Part shown: positions 27,284-34,730 of the stretch, one piece after another
How positions within the stretch are numbered: position 1 is the first letter of the stretch
Layout of the letters: each line of letters opens with the position of its first letter
NCBI GenBank assembly: GCA_052084925.1
Contig: JBQDEV010000005.1
Coordinates: 124,001-188,000, forward strand
Direction: 5' to 3'
Length of the DNA stretch: 64,000 nucleotides
From: CmP2 sp052084925
GTDB taxonomy: Bacteria > Actinomycetota > Actinomycetes > Actinomycetales > Micrococcaceae
Notes under the pieces: model-generated
What the model was told of the DNA's origin: nothing
Database searches by the model: none
Seen by the model: only the letters and a program-made list of their open reading frames with translations
Position numbers and translations under genes: made by a program

Positions 27284-28348
27284 TCATTCAGCTTTGGCAG
27301 CGGCCTCGGAGAGCAGCTCCGCGTAGTCGTCGAGGATCCACGCGATCGACAGTGGAGTCGGGTTCGCAGCGGTGCCCATCGGACCGGAGCCGTCCAGGAA
27401 CACGATTGCCTCGTTCTGCACGGCCGGCATCTGGGAGAGCACCGGGTCGGCCTCCAGGGCGTCGACGAGCTCCTGGTTGCCGTAGGTGACGATGATGTCG
27501 ACGTCGTCAAACATATCGACCTGCTCGGCGCTGACGGTCTGCGAGAATTCTTCGCTGCCTTCGGAGGCCTCGGCGACCGAGTCCGGAGTCTCCAAGCCCA
27601 GGTCGTTGAAGAATGCGGTGCGCGGGTCGTGGCTGGTGTAAAAGCTGACCTCGCTTAGGTCGGAGGAGTCCACGTGGGTGAGGAACATCGCGGACTTGCC
27701 CTCCAGCTCCGGGTTGGCCTCCGCGGTCTCGGTGATCTGCTCCTCGAGCTCGCCGATGAGCTCTTCGCCCTGCTCGGCCATACCCATGCCGGCAGCATTC
27801 AGCTCGATGGATTCCTTCCAGGTGGTGGCCCAAGGGCCCACCGGATAGGCCACCACGGGGGCGATCTCGGAGAGGGTGTCGTAGTCCTCCTGAGTCAGCC
27901 CGGAGTAGGCAGCCAGGATGACGTCCGGGTCGGTGTCGGCCACGGCCTCGAAGTCGATGCCGTCGTTCTCGTCGAAGAGCACCGGTTCCTCGCCGCCGAG
28001 TTCCTCCAGGGATTCCTCGACCCAGGGCAGCATGCCGTTGTCATCGTCGTCGCCGAAGTTGGCGGCGGCCATGCCCACCGGCACCACGCCGAGGGCCAGG
28101 GGCACCTCGTGGTTGGCCCACTGCACCGTGGCCACCCGTTCGGGGGCCTCCGGGATCTCGGTGGTGCCGAGCGCATGCTCGATGGTGAGCGGGTACTCGG
28201 CTGAGCTCTCGGCACCGGCCGTGCCGTTGGCATCCGCCTCGTCGGTCTCGGTCCCGGTACCGCCGCACGCGGTCAGCGCCAGCGCGGCCGCCGCCGTCAG
28301 AGCGATCAGCGGGGTTCGTGCAGCCACGGGAATACGCAGTGAACGCAT
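27284..28348 (-). CDS. Iron-siderophore substrate-binding lipoprotein
   Basis: A 354-residue TroA/FepB-type binding protein. The signal peptide ends in the lipobox ALTAC, so the mature protein is a lipid-anchored receptor. VATVQWANHEVPLALGVVPVG, DPDVILAAYSGLTQEDYDTL and a late DVDIIVTYGNQELVDALEADP match the iron-chelate family. The ATG at 28348 is chosen over 28384 because GGAGAG lies seven bases upstream and the signal peptide then has normal length. The gene heads the operon, behind a DtxR-like box at 28400. Confidence 0.92.
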   Translation of the reverse strand: MRSLRIPVAARTPLIALTAAAALALTACGGTGTETDEADANGTAGAESSAEYPLTIEHALGTTEIPEAPERVATVQWANHEVPLALGVVPVGMAAANFGDDDDNGMLPWVEESLEELGGEEPVLFDENDGIDFEAVADTDPDVILAAYSGLTQEDYDTLSEIAPVVAYPVGPWATTWKESIELNAAGMGMAEQGEELIGELEEQITETAEANPELEGKSAMFLTHVDSSDLSEVSFYTSHDPRTAFFNDLGLETPDSVAEASEGSEEFSQTVSAEQVDMFDDVDIIVTYGNQELVDALEADPVLSQMPAVQNEAIVFLDGSGPMGTAANPTPLSIAWILDDYAELLSEAAAKAE

Positions 28349-28399
28349 TCGTCTCTCCAGTCTTCGCAGGGATTCATGAGGCATCCCACAATAGGCGTG

Positions 28400-28433
28400 T
28401 AAGGATTGCCTAAATTAGGGTAGGCAGTTCTCC
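28400..28433. promoter_or_regulatory. Tandem DtxR/IdeR-like iron boxes before the siderophore operon
   Basis: The 19-mer at 28400-28418 agrees at 14 of 19 positions with the IdeR consensus TWAGGTWAGSCTWACCTWA. An overlapping left half-site TTAGGGTAGGC at 28415-28425 matches 10 of 11. They lie 52-85 bp upstream of the binding-protein ATG and are expected to repress uptake when iron is sufficient. Counts were made by eye. Confidence 0.75.
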
Positions 28434-28465
28434 CGTGGCGCGCAATCGCGCTGTTCTGCGGCTGA

Positions 28466-29278
28466 CTATCGCTGTTCGGACACGTCCAGGGTGGCACGCA
28501 GCTCGCCGGGGGTGAGACCGGTGCACTCCTTGAAGGCCGCACCGAAGGCGCTTACGGTGCGGTAGCCGGTCTCCTCGGCGACATCTTCGATGCCGCGGCC
28601 GTGGGCGAGCAGGCGCACCGCATGCTGGGCGCGCACCGTCATCCGCCAGCGGGAGAAGCCCCGCCCGGTCTGCTCGGTGAGGATCCGGGTGATCGTGCGG
28701 GTGCTCAGCCCCAGCTCCTGCGCCCATTCGCGCAGGCCCCGCGGATCGGCGGGATCACCCAGGATCCGCTCCACCATTGGTTCAAGCACAGTGGACTGCG
28801 GCACGGTGAGCATCAGCTCCGTCATCGAGGGGACGAGCACGTCGAGCACCATCGACTCAGTGACGTCCCGGGAGCGCTCGCTCAGCTCGGGCTCGCCCAG
28901 CCGGGCCAGCAGCAGGGCCAGCAACGGCGTGATCTCCACGGCGGTGGGCTCCTCCGGCAGTCCGGCGCTGGCGCGCAGCCCGAACATCGCGGCGCAGTAG
29001 CGGGTCCCGGCCGGTGCGTGCGCTTGATGCACCACCCCGGCGGGGATCCAGAGCCCGTGGCCGGGGGTGATGGTCCAGGAGCGGGAGCCGATGCGCATGG
29101 TGGAGGCACCCCAGACGTTCCACGCGAGCTCGTGGGCCGGATGCGCGTGCGGCTCCCAGTGGGTATCGCGGTGGACCTCTTCGACCATGCCGCGGATCAC
29201 ATAGGGGGTCTCGACGGAACCGGCCTCGTAGATGGGCAGACTGCGCACCTCGGCGGAGCGGGTGCGGAGCGGAGTCAT
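28466..29278 (-). CDS. AraC-family transcription regulator
   Basis: A 270-residue regulator with an N-terminal cupin-like sensor (HWEPHAHPAHELAWNVWG, then ITPGHGLWIPAGVVH) and a C-terminal double helix-turn-helix (LREWAQELGLSTRTITRILT and IEDVAEETGYRTVSAFGAAF). The HWxxHxH...P.G..H pattern is typical of cupin AraC proteins. It is directly upstream of the siderophore operon on the same strand, 117 bp from the binding-protein start, so it is the natural candidate activator of iron uptake. Ligand and targets are inferred. Confidence 0.88.
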   Translation of the reverse strand: MTPLRTRSAEVRSLPIYEAGSVETPYVIRGMVEEVHRDTHWEPHAHPAHELAWNVWGASTMRIGSRSWTITPGHGLWIPAGVVHQAHAPAGTRYCAAMFGLRASAGLPEEPTAVEITPLLALLLARLGEPELSERSRDVTESMVLDVLVPSMTELMLTVPQSTVLEPMVERILGDPADPRGLREWAQELGLSTRTITRILTEQTGRGFSRWRMTVRAQHAVRLLAHGRGIEDVAEETGYRTVSAFGAAFKECTGLTPGELRATLDVSEQR

Positions 29279-30300
29279 GAGTCGAGCTGCTCGTGCAGCC
29301 AGGCGACTGCCGGGGCAACTTGGGTGCGCCAGCGGTAGTCGGCCTTGGCGTCGGCCCGGGTGGGACCGGCGTTGATCAACGCCACCGGTTTGCCCGTGCG
29401 CTGGGCATCGAGGACGAACCGGTAGCCGCTCATCACGGCCAGCGAGGAGCCGATGACCAGCAGTCCCCCGGCGTCATCGAGCAGTTCTTGGGCCTGACGG
29501 CGTCGGCGCTGCGGAACGGATTCACCGAAGTAGACGACGTCGGGCTTGAGCAGGAAGGAGCCGCAGTTCAGGCAGGCCACCATCTGAAAGTCGCCGATCA
29601 GCTCGTCGGGCAGACTGACATCACCGTCGGGGTTGACGTCGAGATTCTCCGACAGTGCCGCCTCGAGGTAGCCGACGTTGACCTCGGCAAGCCGAGCGTC
29701 TAGGCGGTGCCGGGATTCGGTGGCACCGCAGTTCAGGCACACCACCTGGTCCAAGTCACCGTGCAGGGCGACCAGGGCGACCAGGGCGGCCGGGTCGTGG
29801 CCGTGGCTGATCTGGCTGGCGGCGGCCACCTCGCGGGCGGCCTGGGCGTGGAGACCGTCCACGTTCTGGGTGACGATCCCGGAGATCGCGCCGCGTGCGT
29901 TCCACTCGGCCAGCAGGTGATGCGTGCCATTCGGCGCGGCCTGCACCATCTGCCGCCAGCCCACATAGGAGCGGGCCCAGTAGCGCTGGCGCGCCTCGGC
30001 GTCGTAACGGAATTCCTGGTAGGTCATCGGCCGGTGCCGGCGCAACGATCCCTGCGGGCCACGATAATCCGGAATACCCGAGTCCGTGGAGACCCCGGCC
30101 CCGGTGATCACCAGCGGAGCCTGGCGTAGCACACTCAGGACACCCGGACGCGCGAGATGCTCGCCCTGAGGGCGAGCATCATCGTGGACGACCCGGTCGA
30201 TGGAGCGCAACGCGGCCCGGTGGGCCTGGTGCGCAGGATGGTCCGGTTCGATGTCAGCGAGTCCGATACGACGATGCGTCATCGTCGTCGGTCTCATCAT
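29275..30300 (-). CDS. Sir2-family NAD-dependent protein deacylase
   Basis: A 341-residue sirtuin that removes acyl groups from lysines using NAD. Motifs are ITGAGVSTDSGIPDYRG, TQNVDGLH, catalytic His in ALHGDLD, zinc cysteine pairs in VCLNCG and ACLNCG, then KPDVVYFGESVP and VIGSSLAVMSG. Extra length comes from an N-terminal extension of about 60 residues. The start is uncertain: 30300 (MMRPTT) and 30282 (MTHRR) both overlap the DUF3073 gene, by 47 or 29 bases. Its stop overlaps the AraC start (ATGA). Confidence 0.9.
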   Translation of the reverse strand: MMRPTTMTHRRIGLADIEPDHPAHQAHRAALRSIDRVVHDDARPQGEHLARPGVLSVLRQAPLVITGAGVSTDSGIPDYRGPQGSLRRHRPMTYQEFRYDAEARQRYWARSYVGWRQMVQAAPNGTHHLLAEWNARGAISGIVTQNVDGLHAQAAREVAAASQISHGHDPAALVALVALHGDLDQVVCLNCGATESRHRLDARLAEVNVGYLEAALSENLDVNPDGDVSLPDELIGDFQMVACLNCGSFLLKPDVVYFGESVPQRRRRQAQELLDDAGGLLVIGSSLAVMSGYRFVLDAQRTGKPVALINAGPTRADAKADYRWRTQVAPAVAWLHEQLDS

Positions 30301-30469
30301 CGTAGACGTCGGCGTATTTGTCCGCGAGGTCAGAATAATTGTCTTCCTCAGAGCCCGAGCGTTTGCCGGACAGCTCTGCCTCGAGGGCAGACAGATCGGT
30401 GGCCGGGGAGAAGTACTTCATATCCCGTGCCTGCTTGGTAGCCTTTGCCTTCTGACGGCCGCGCCCCAT
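30254..30469 (-). CDS. DUF3073 small conserved actinobacterial protein
   Basis: A 71-residue protein, MGRGRQKAKATKQARDMKY..., with the basic N-terminus and acidic Asp-rich C-terminus typical of DUF3073. Function is unknown. AAGGGGGT lies seven bases before the ATG. In many Actinobacteria this gene follows purM; here it has moved away and instead overlaps the sirtuin gene. The overlap puts the acidic tail DDETDDDDASSYRTR in the same DNA as the sirtuin N-terminus. Confidence 0.88.
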   Translation of the reverse strand: MGRGRQKAKATKQARDMKYFSPATDLSALEAELSGKRSGSEEDNYSDLADKYADVYDDETDDDDASSYRTR

Positions 30470-30771
30470 GAGCGTGACCCCCTTCGCGGTCTCATGTCCC
30501 CGGCGGCAGCGCTGACGATCGGCTGGCGCGGAGGTGTGCTTCTACAGGTTGGTTCGTGCTCACTAGGTTAACATGTTTATCAGGACTTCGTCGCATGGCC
30601 ACTGAGTTCTGTGGCTGTAGCGCGCCCGCGGCACGGCGGATTCCCCGGACAGCGGAATTCGCCGCCCGTGCGCGGTGCCGCCCCACCCCGGAATCATGGC
30701 ACGATAGGGCGGACGACGATGCACCAGACGATGCACAATCAGCAACAGATGAGAAGGACAGCCGAGCGACG
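30470..30771. other. Intergenic region between DUF3073 and the septum-formation gene
   Basis: These 302 bases separate divergent genes and should hold both promoters. I see a short AT-richer patch with the palindrome GTTAAC near 30570, but no clear -10/-35 pair and no convincing small gene. Reading frames here lack ribosome sites. Confidence 0.4.
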
Positions 30772-31569
30772 ATGACGCAGCCACGCGACGAGCACGTCGA
30801 GGGTCCCCCCGAGACGGCCCCCGAGGATCCCTTCACGGTGACCGACGAGGCCCCGCAGACCTCGGTTCTCTCCAGCGACGAGCGCGAGCGGTCGCGCCGC
30901 GATGTGCGCCGCCGCCGTCAGAACCGCAACCGCTGGCTGGCCTCTGGGGTGCTGCTGGTGGTGATCGTCGTCATCGGCCTCGTGGTGGTGCCGTGGGTCA
31001 GTTCCATGCTGAACAACGACACCGCCGAGGAAGCGCCGACGGCCACCGAGCGCAATGAGAACCCCGGGCTCGACGGCATCATCGCCACCGGACTGGCGCC
31101 GGAGGACTTCGAACCCGGTGACTGCCTCACCGATTTCTCCTCCACCGAGGATCCGGCCACCGTGATCGAGTGCGATCAGCCCCACGAGGCGGAGCTGGTG
31201 GGCCGGCAGACGTTCGCCGACGCCGACGCCTACCCGGGCACCGAGCAGATGCGCTCGGCAGCCGAGGAGTTCTGCGGATCGATCCAGCTCACCGGCACCG
31301 CCGACGCGCCCGTGGTCATTCAGGTCTCTAACCCCTCCGAGGGGTCCTGGGAGGCTGGCGACCGTCGGGTGGACTGCCTGGCCGCCACCACCGAGGGTCA
31401 GCTCACCGGCACCCTGGTGGAGAACCCGGTGGTCGACAACACCGGCTCCGCCGCCGGCGAGGACGCTGAATCGGAGGGTGCGGACAGCGAAGAAGCCGAC
31501 GCCGAGAGCCCCGCGGCGGACGACGCGGCCTCTGAGGATGCTGGCGACGCCGAAACTGACGAGGGCTGA
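30772..31569 (+). CDS. Septum-formation-family membrane protein
   Basis: A 265-residue bitopic protein. About 58 cytoplasmic residues rich in Arg (RSRRDVRRRRQNRNR) precede one membrane helix (about 60-80). The extracellular domain has FEPGDCLTDF, VIECDQPHEAELVGRQTF, AAEEFCGS and RRVDCLA, so four cysteines spaced as in the septum-formation (PF13845-type) family. It ends in a Glu/Ala/Asp low-complexity tail. The family is named for a mycobacterial link with septation; the molecular role is not known. The start at 30772 is chosen over the longer frame from 30556, whose translation looks random. Confidence 0.78.
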   Translation: MTQPRDEHVEGPPETAPEDPFTVTDEAPQTSVLSSDERERSRRDVRRRRQNRNRWLASGVLLVVIVVIGLVVVPWVSSMLNNDTAEEAPTATERNENPGLDGIIATGLAPEDFEPGDCLTDFSSTEDPATVIECDQPHEAELVGRQTFADADAYPGTEQMRSAAEEFCGSIQLTGTADAPVVIQVSNPSEGSWEAGDRRVDCLAATTEGQLTGTLVENPVVDNTGSAAGEDAESEGADSEEADAESPAADDAASEDAGDAETDEG

Positions 31570-31618
31570 TTGCGCTCAACCGCACGACGTGCGTGCCGAC
31601 AGGCTCGAGAGAGGCACG

Positions 31619-31984
31619 TCAGATGTGCACGCGCGCGCTGGAGACCTTGCCGTTGCCTTCCAGCTTGAAGGTGATCTTGTCGCCTTCTTTGACCTTGCCG
31701 AATTTGTCGAGCTGGTAGCAATTCTGGGTCCCATTGGCGTTGGCATAGATCCGCTGGAAGGCCTTGCCGTTGGTGCGATGGAAGACCACGGACTTCGATG
31801 AATTGCTGCTCTTGATGCAGAAATTGTTCGTCGAGGCGAAGAAAGCGTAGTTCAGGCCGGTTTTCGCGTTGTAGGTCCAGGGAATCGACGTCCCCGCGCT
31901 GGCGGGTGCGGCTCCGGCAAAACCGAGGCCCAGAACGAGTCCTGCTCCCGCGAGACCGGTGGCGATCTTCTTAAAAATTTTCAT
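31619..31984 (-). CDS. Small secreted protein of unknown function
   Basis: A 121-residue protein that I do not recognise. It has a classical signal peptide (MKIFKKIATGLAGAGLVLGL, cleavage near APASAG), leaving a mature chain of about 90 residues rich in Asn, Ser, Lys and Phe with exactly two cysteines (NNFCIKSS and TQNCYQL), which could form one disulfide. The end KVKEGDKITFKLEGNGKVS suggests beta strands. GC content and codon use (many AAA, TTT, AAT-type codons) are clearly below neighbours. AAAGGT precedes the ATG, and a near-consensus promoter lies at 32023-32051. It could be a secreted effector, inhibitor or bacteriocin-like protein; none is demonstrated. Confidence 0.8.
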   Translation of the reverse strand: MKIFKKIATGLAGAGLVLGLGFAGAAPASAGTSIPWTYNAKTGLNYAFFASTNNFCIKSSNSSKSVVFHRTNGKAFQRIYANANGTQNCYQLDKFGKVKEGDKITFKLEGNGKVSSARVHI

Positions 31985-32022
31985 GATTACCTTTGTCGTT
32001 AATGGATTTTCTTGCAGCCACC

Positions 32023-32051
32023 ATTAGACGACTCGATATCGATCAGGTCAA
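32023..32051 (-). promoter_or_regulatory. Near-consensus promoter for the secreted protein
   Basis: On the minus strand TTGACC (32051-32046), a 17-bp spacer and TCTAAT (32028-32023) match the sigma70 consensus at five of six positions each. The spacer contains the palindrome TCGATATCGA (32033-32042). The predicted leader is about 30 nt. Confidence 0.75.
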
Positions 32052-32066
32052 TGCTCGCTCGGCTCC

Positions 32067-32086
32067 AGAACGGTCATGATCGTTCT
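32067..32086. promoter_or_regulatory. 20-bp imperfect palindrome upstream of the secreted-protein promoter
   Basis: AGAACGGTCATGATCGTTCT is a palindrome at 18 of 20 positions. It lies 16 bp upstream of the -35 of the secreted-protein promoter and 17 bp past the response-regulator stop codon. It could be an operator or the terminator of the two-component operon; there is no T-tract. Confidence 0.45.
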
Positions 32087-32102
32087 GCACTGAGAACACC
32101 CC

Positions 32103-32705
32103 TTAGATCCATCCCTGTTCCCAGGCGTGTTCGGAGGCCTCGGACCGGGTGCTCACGCCCAGGCGGCGCATCGCCGTCGAGAGGTAATTGCGCACCGTGC
32201 CCGGGGCCAGGTTCAGTTGCTCGGCGATCTGCGCCACCGAGTTAGCCTGACGTCCGGCGCGCAGCACATCCAGTTCGCGGTCGGTCAGTGGGCAGCGCGA
32301 GGCGGTGAGCGCGGTGGCGGCGATCTCCGGGTCCACGTACCGCCGTCCCGCCATCACCTCGCGGATCACCCCGGCCAGGCGCTCAGCCGGGGTGGATTTC
32401 GGTACGAATCCTGCGACCTTTTCGGCCAGTGCGCGCCGCAGCACCCCGGGCCGGGCATGCCGGGTGCAGATGATCACCTTGGTTGCCACGGAAGCCGCGA
32501 TCTCTCGGGCGGCATCCACGCCATCGAGCTCGGGCATCTCCAGATCGAGCACGCACACGTCCGGGACCAAGCGCACCGCTGCCTCGACCGCGGCCCGACC
32601 ATCGGCCGCGCCGGGCAGGATCTCCAAGTCTTCCTCCAGCCCGAGCAGGGTCTCCATAGCGGTGCGGATCATGGTCTCGTCGTCGGCGATCATCACTCGG
32701 ATCAT
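32103..32705 (-). CDS. NarL/DesR-type response regulator
   Basis: A 200-residue regulator with a receiver domain (MIRVMIADDETMIR; phosphoacceptor Asp54 in VLDLEMPELDG; Thr in IICTRHA) and a LuxR-type helix-turn-helix (LTDRELDVLRAGRQ, IAEQLNLAPGTVRNYLSTAM). The ATG at 32705 has AAGGAG six bases upstream, inside the longer frame that begins at 32723 (MTKEPV); either start is possible. It follows the histidine kinase by 30-50 bases on the same strand and must be its partner. Confidence 0.9.
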   Translation of the reverse strand: MIRVMIADDETMIRTAMETLLGLEEDLEILPGAADGRAAVEAAVRLVPDVCVLDLEMPELDGVDAAREIAASVATKVIICTRHARPGVLRRALAEKVAGFVPKSTPAERLAGVIREVMAGRRYVDPEIAATALTASRCPLTDRELDVLRAGRQANSVAQIAEQLNLAPGTVRNYLSTAMRRLGVSTRSEASEHAWEQGWI

Positions 32706-32756
32706 CACGGGCTCCTTCGTCATCTCATGTCCTCAGGTCGATCAATTCTCGAGCGT

Positions 32757-34037
32757 TCAGGGCCGCGGCACCGAGGCCGTCAGTCGGAAACGGGATCCTT
32801 CACGCTCATGAGTCACCGAACCGCCGGCCTCGCGGAAGCGGGCATCGAGCCCGGCCAGACCGGTGCCCTGATGGGCGCCGGTCTGGCGTGAGTCGGCTGG
32901 GTCGGTTTCGACACCGTCGTTGGTGATCTCCAGGCGCTGGACGTCCGTCACGCTCCAGCGCAGCGTGACCTCGACCGCCGAGGAATGCCGCAAGATGTTG
33001 GTGGTGGCCTCGCGTACGGCCAGTCCCATGAGGCGATCGTGCTGGTCGGTGACGAGCTCGGGTCGGGCCTCGACGTCGATGGTGGTGGCGATGCCCGCGG
33101 CCTCGAGCACGTCGCGGGCGTTGTCCAGCTCTTCCCGCAGGGACACCACGCGCAAGTCGCGCACCAGCTGTCGCGTCTCCTGCTGGGCCTGCTCGGCCAG
33201 GGCACGCACCTGCCGGATCGCCTCTTGCGCTGCACCCTGCGCGGAGGCGGAGGACGAAGACAGCATCCGGTCGGCGAGCTCGGCCTGCAGCGCGATGACC
33301 TGCAGGTGATGGCCCTGGATGTCGTGGAGATCGGAGGCGAAGCGCAGCCGTTCCCGGGCCACCGCGAGCTGACTGCTCACGGTGCGCGCCTCATCGAGAT
33401 CGACGACGACGCGCCACCACCAGCCGGAGAAGACGATGCTGGGCGGCAGCAGCACCACCATCAGCAGCACCGCGATGAGCTGGCCCTCCTCAATCACCAT
33501 GGCGGAGTCGGCGTGCAGCCAGCCATGGCCGACCGAGAGCACCAGCCCGGCGACAAAGACCGGCAACCGCTGCCACAGCCGCAGCAGGGGCAGCAGCACG
33601 CTGATGAGGATCCACAGCGGCATGGCCCCATAGAACGCCCCGCCAGGCAGCGTCAGCGTGAACACCCAGCACACCGCCGGGACGCTGAGCACCCCCAGAG
33701 AGACGGGCCAACGCGGCCAGCCGGCCCCGTAGCCGTCGCGCATCAGCCAGCTGGCGTAGGTCGCGGCCGGAAGGCTGGCCAGGCAGAGCGCCACTGCCAC
33801 CGCGGTGGCCGGGCTCCTCGCACCCGCGATCTGAGCCAGCACACCGAGGATCAGGGCACTCACGCCCAGCATGGAGGCGGCGAGCACCACCACGGAGGCG
33901 AAGGTGTACCACCAGGCCACGGTCACGCCCCGACCGCGACGGCCGGGCGCCGGTGGGGCGGGCTCGGCCTCGGGCACCGCGCTCACCGGCATCTGGCCGG
34001 TGGGGCGGTGGGCGGGTTGCGGGTACGAGGTGGTCAC
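32757..34037 (-). CDS. DesK-type sensor histidine kinase
   Basis: A 426-residue membrane kinase. After a Pro/Arg-rich N-terminus there are about five or six membrane helices (residues 40-200), then a HisKA_3 dimerisation domain with His238 in LHDIQGHHLQVIALQAELAD and a HATPase domain (VREATTNILRHSS, GTGLAGLDARFREAGG). There is no extracellular sensor domain, so the signal is probably sensed in the membrane, as in DesK. The GTG start is six bases after a TACACT -10, so the mRNA looks leaderless. No ABC transporter target is adjacent, unlike many DesKR-like pairs. Confidence 0.9.
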   Translation of the reverse strand: MTTSYPQPAHRPTGQMPVSAVPEAEPAPPAPGRRGRGVTVAWWYTFASVVVLAASMLGVSALILGVLAQIAGARSPATAVAVALCLASLPAATYASWLMRDGYGAGWPRWPVSLGVLSVPAVCWVFTLTLPGGAFYGAMPLWILISVLLPLLRLWQRLPVFVAGLVLSVGHGWLHADSAMVIEEGQLIAVLLMVVLLPPSIVFSGWWWRVVVDLDEARTVSSQLAVARERLRFASDLHDIQGHHLQVIALQAELADRMLSSSSASAQGAAQEAIRQVRALAEQAQQETRQLVRDLRVVSLREELDNARDVLEAAGIATTIDVEARPELVTDQHDRLMGLAVREATTNILRHSSAVEVTLRWSVTDVQRLEITNDGVETDPADSRQTGAHQGTGLAGLDARFREAGGSVTHEREGSRFRLTASVPRP

Positions 34038-34043
34038 GGTGCC

Positions 34044-34067
34044 AGTGTAGGACCATGACAGTTGTCA
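34044..34067 (-). promoter_or_regulatory. Leaderless promoter and TGACA-N2-TGTCA repeat before the kinase
   Basis: On the minus strand TACACT (34049-34044) lies six bases before the GTG at 34037. Just upstream, TGACAGTTGTCA (34056-34067) is an inverted repeat that would overlap the -10/-35 spacer, a plausible autoregulatory site. Confidence 0.45.
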
Positions 34068-34149
34068 CAGTCGCAGCCTACTGATGTCATACGATCCGGT
34101 GACAGCACGGCACTACCGGGTGTTACCGCACCTTGGAAGAGTAGAGGGC

Positions 34150-34641
34150 ATGAACTTCATCGACAGCCTGCAGAATTTCGTCCTTTCCCTGCCCGAGGCC
34201 ATCCAGTTCCTCGGCGTCTCCCTGGTGGCCATGGTCCCGTTCGTGGAGAACTACGGTGCGGTGGTCATCGGTTCGGTGGCTGGGGTGCCGGTGTGGGCGG
34301 CAGTGCTGATGGCGATCATCGGCAACCTGGCCATCGTCGCCGTCATCACCCTCATCGCTTCCGGTACCCGCGAAGCCATCGTGGCCCGCTCCGGTACCGG
34401 CAGTGGCACCGAGGAGCTCTCGCCGCGCCAGGCGAAGGTACGGCGGCTCTTCGACCGTTACGGGGTTCCCGGCGTCACCCTGCTCGGAATGCTGGTGGTC
34501 CCGACCCACTTCATCGCCCCCGCGCTCGTGTCCTTCGGCTCCTCGAAGACCGTGGTGCTGGTGTGGCAGGCCATCTCCATCACCCTCTACGCCGTGGTGG
34601 CCGGGCTGCTCATCAACGGGCTGATCCATCTGGCATCCTGA
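34150..34641 (+). CDS. Small multidrug export (PF06695-type) membrane protein
   Basis: A 163-residue protein with about four to five hydrophobic segments. SLVAMVPFVENYGAVVIGSVAGVP, LFDRYGVPGVTLLGMLVVPTHF and the charged cytoplasmic loop between them match the putative small multidrug export family, whose transport function is only predicted. The start at 34150 (MNFIDS) is preferred over 34084 because it places the first helix normally and GAGGG lies just before it. It is divergent from the two-component genes and convergent with clpB. Confidence 0.75.
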   Translation: MNFIDSLQNFVLSLPEAIQFLGVSLVAMVPFVENYGAVVIGSVAGVPVWAAVLMAIIGNLAIVAVITLIASGTREAIVARSGTGSGTEELSPRQAKVRRLFDRYGVPGVTLLGMLVVPTHFIAPALVSFGSSKTVVLVWQAISITLYAVVAGLLINGLIHLAS

Positions 34642-34659
34642 ACGGCGCACCACCGACAA

Positions 34660-34695
34660 CGGCGGGGCCGACCCAAAACTGGGTCGGCCCCGCCG
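34660..34695. terminator. Bidirectional hairpin between 34150 gene and clpB
   Basis: A perfect 16-bp inverted repeat (34660-34675 and 34680-34695, loop AAAC) lies between two convergent genes. GC-rich arms and position indicate a two-way terminator. Confidence 0.88.
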
Positions 34696-34730
34696 TGTGC
34701 TGTGCTCTGCTGTGTTTGGCTCGGCAGCGA

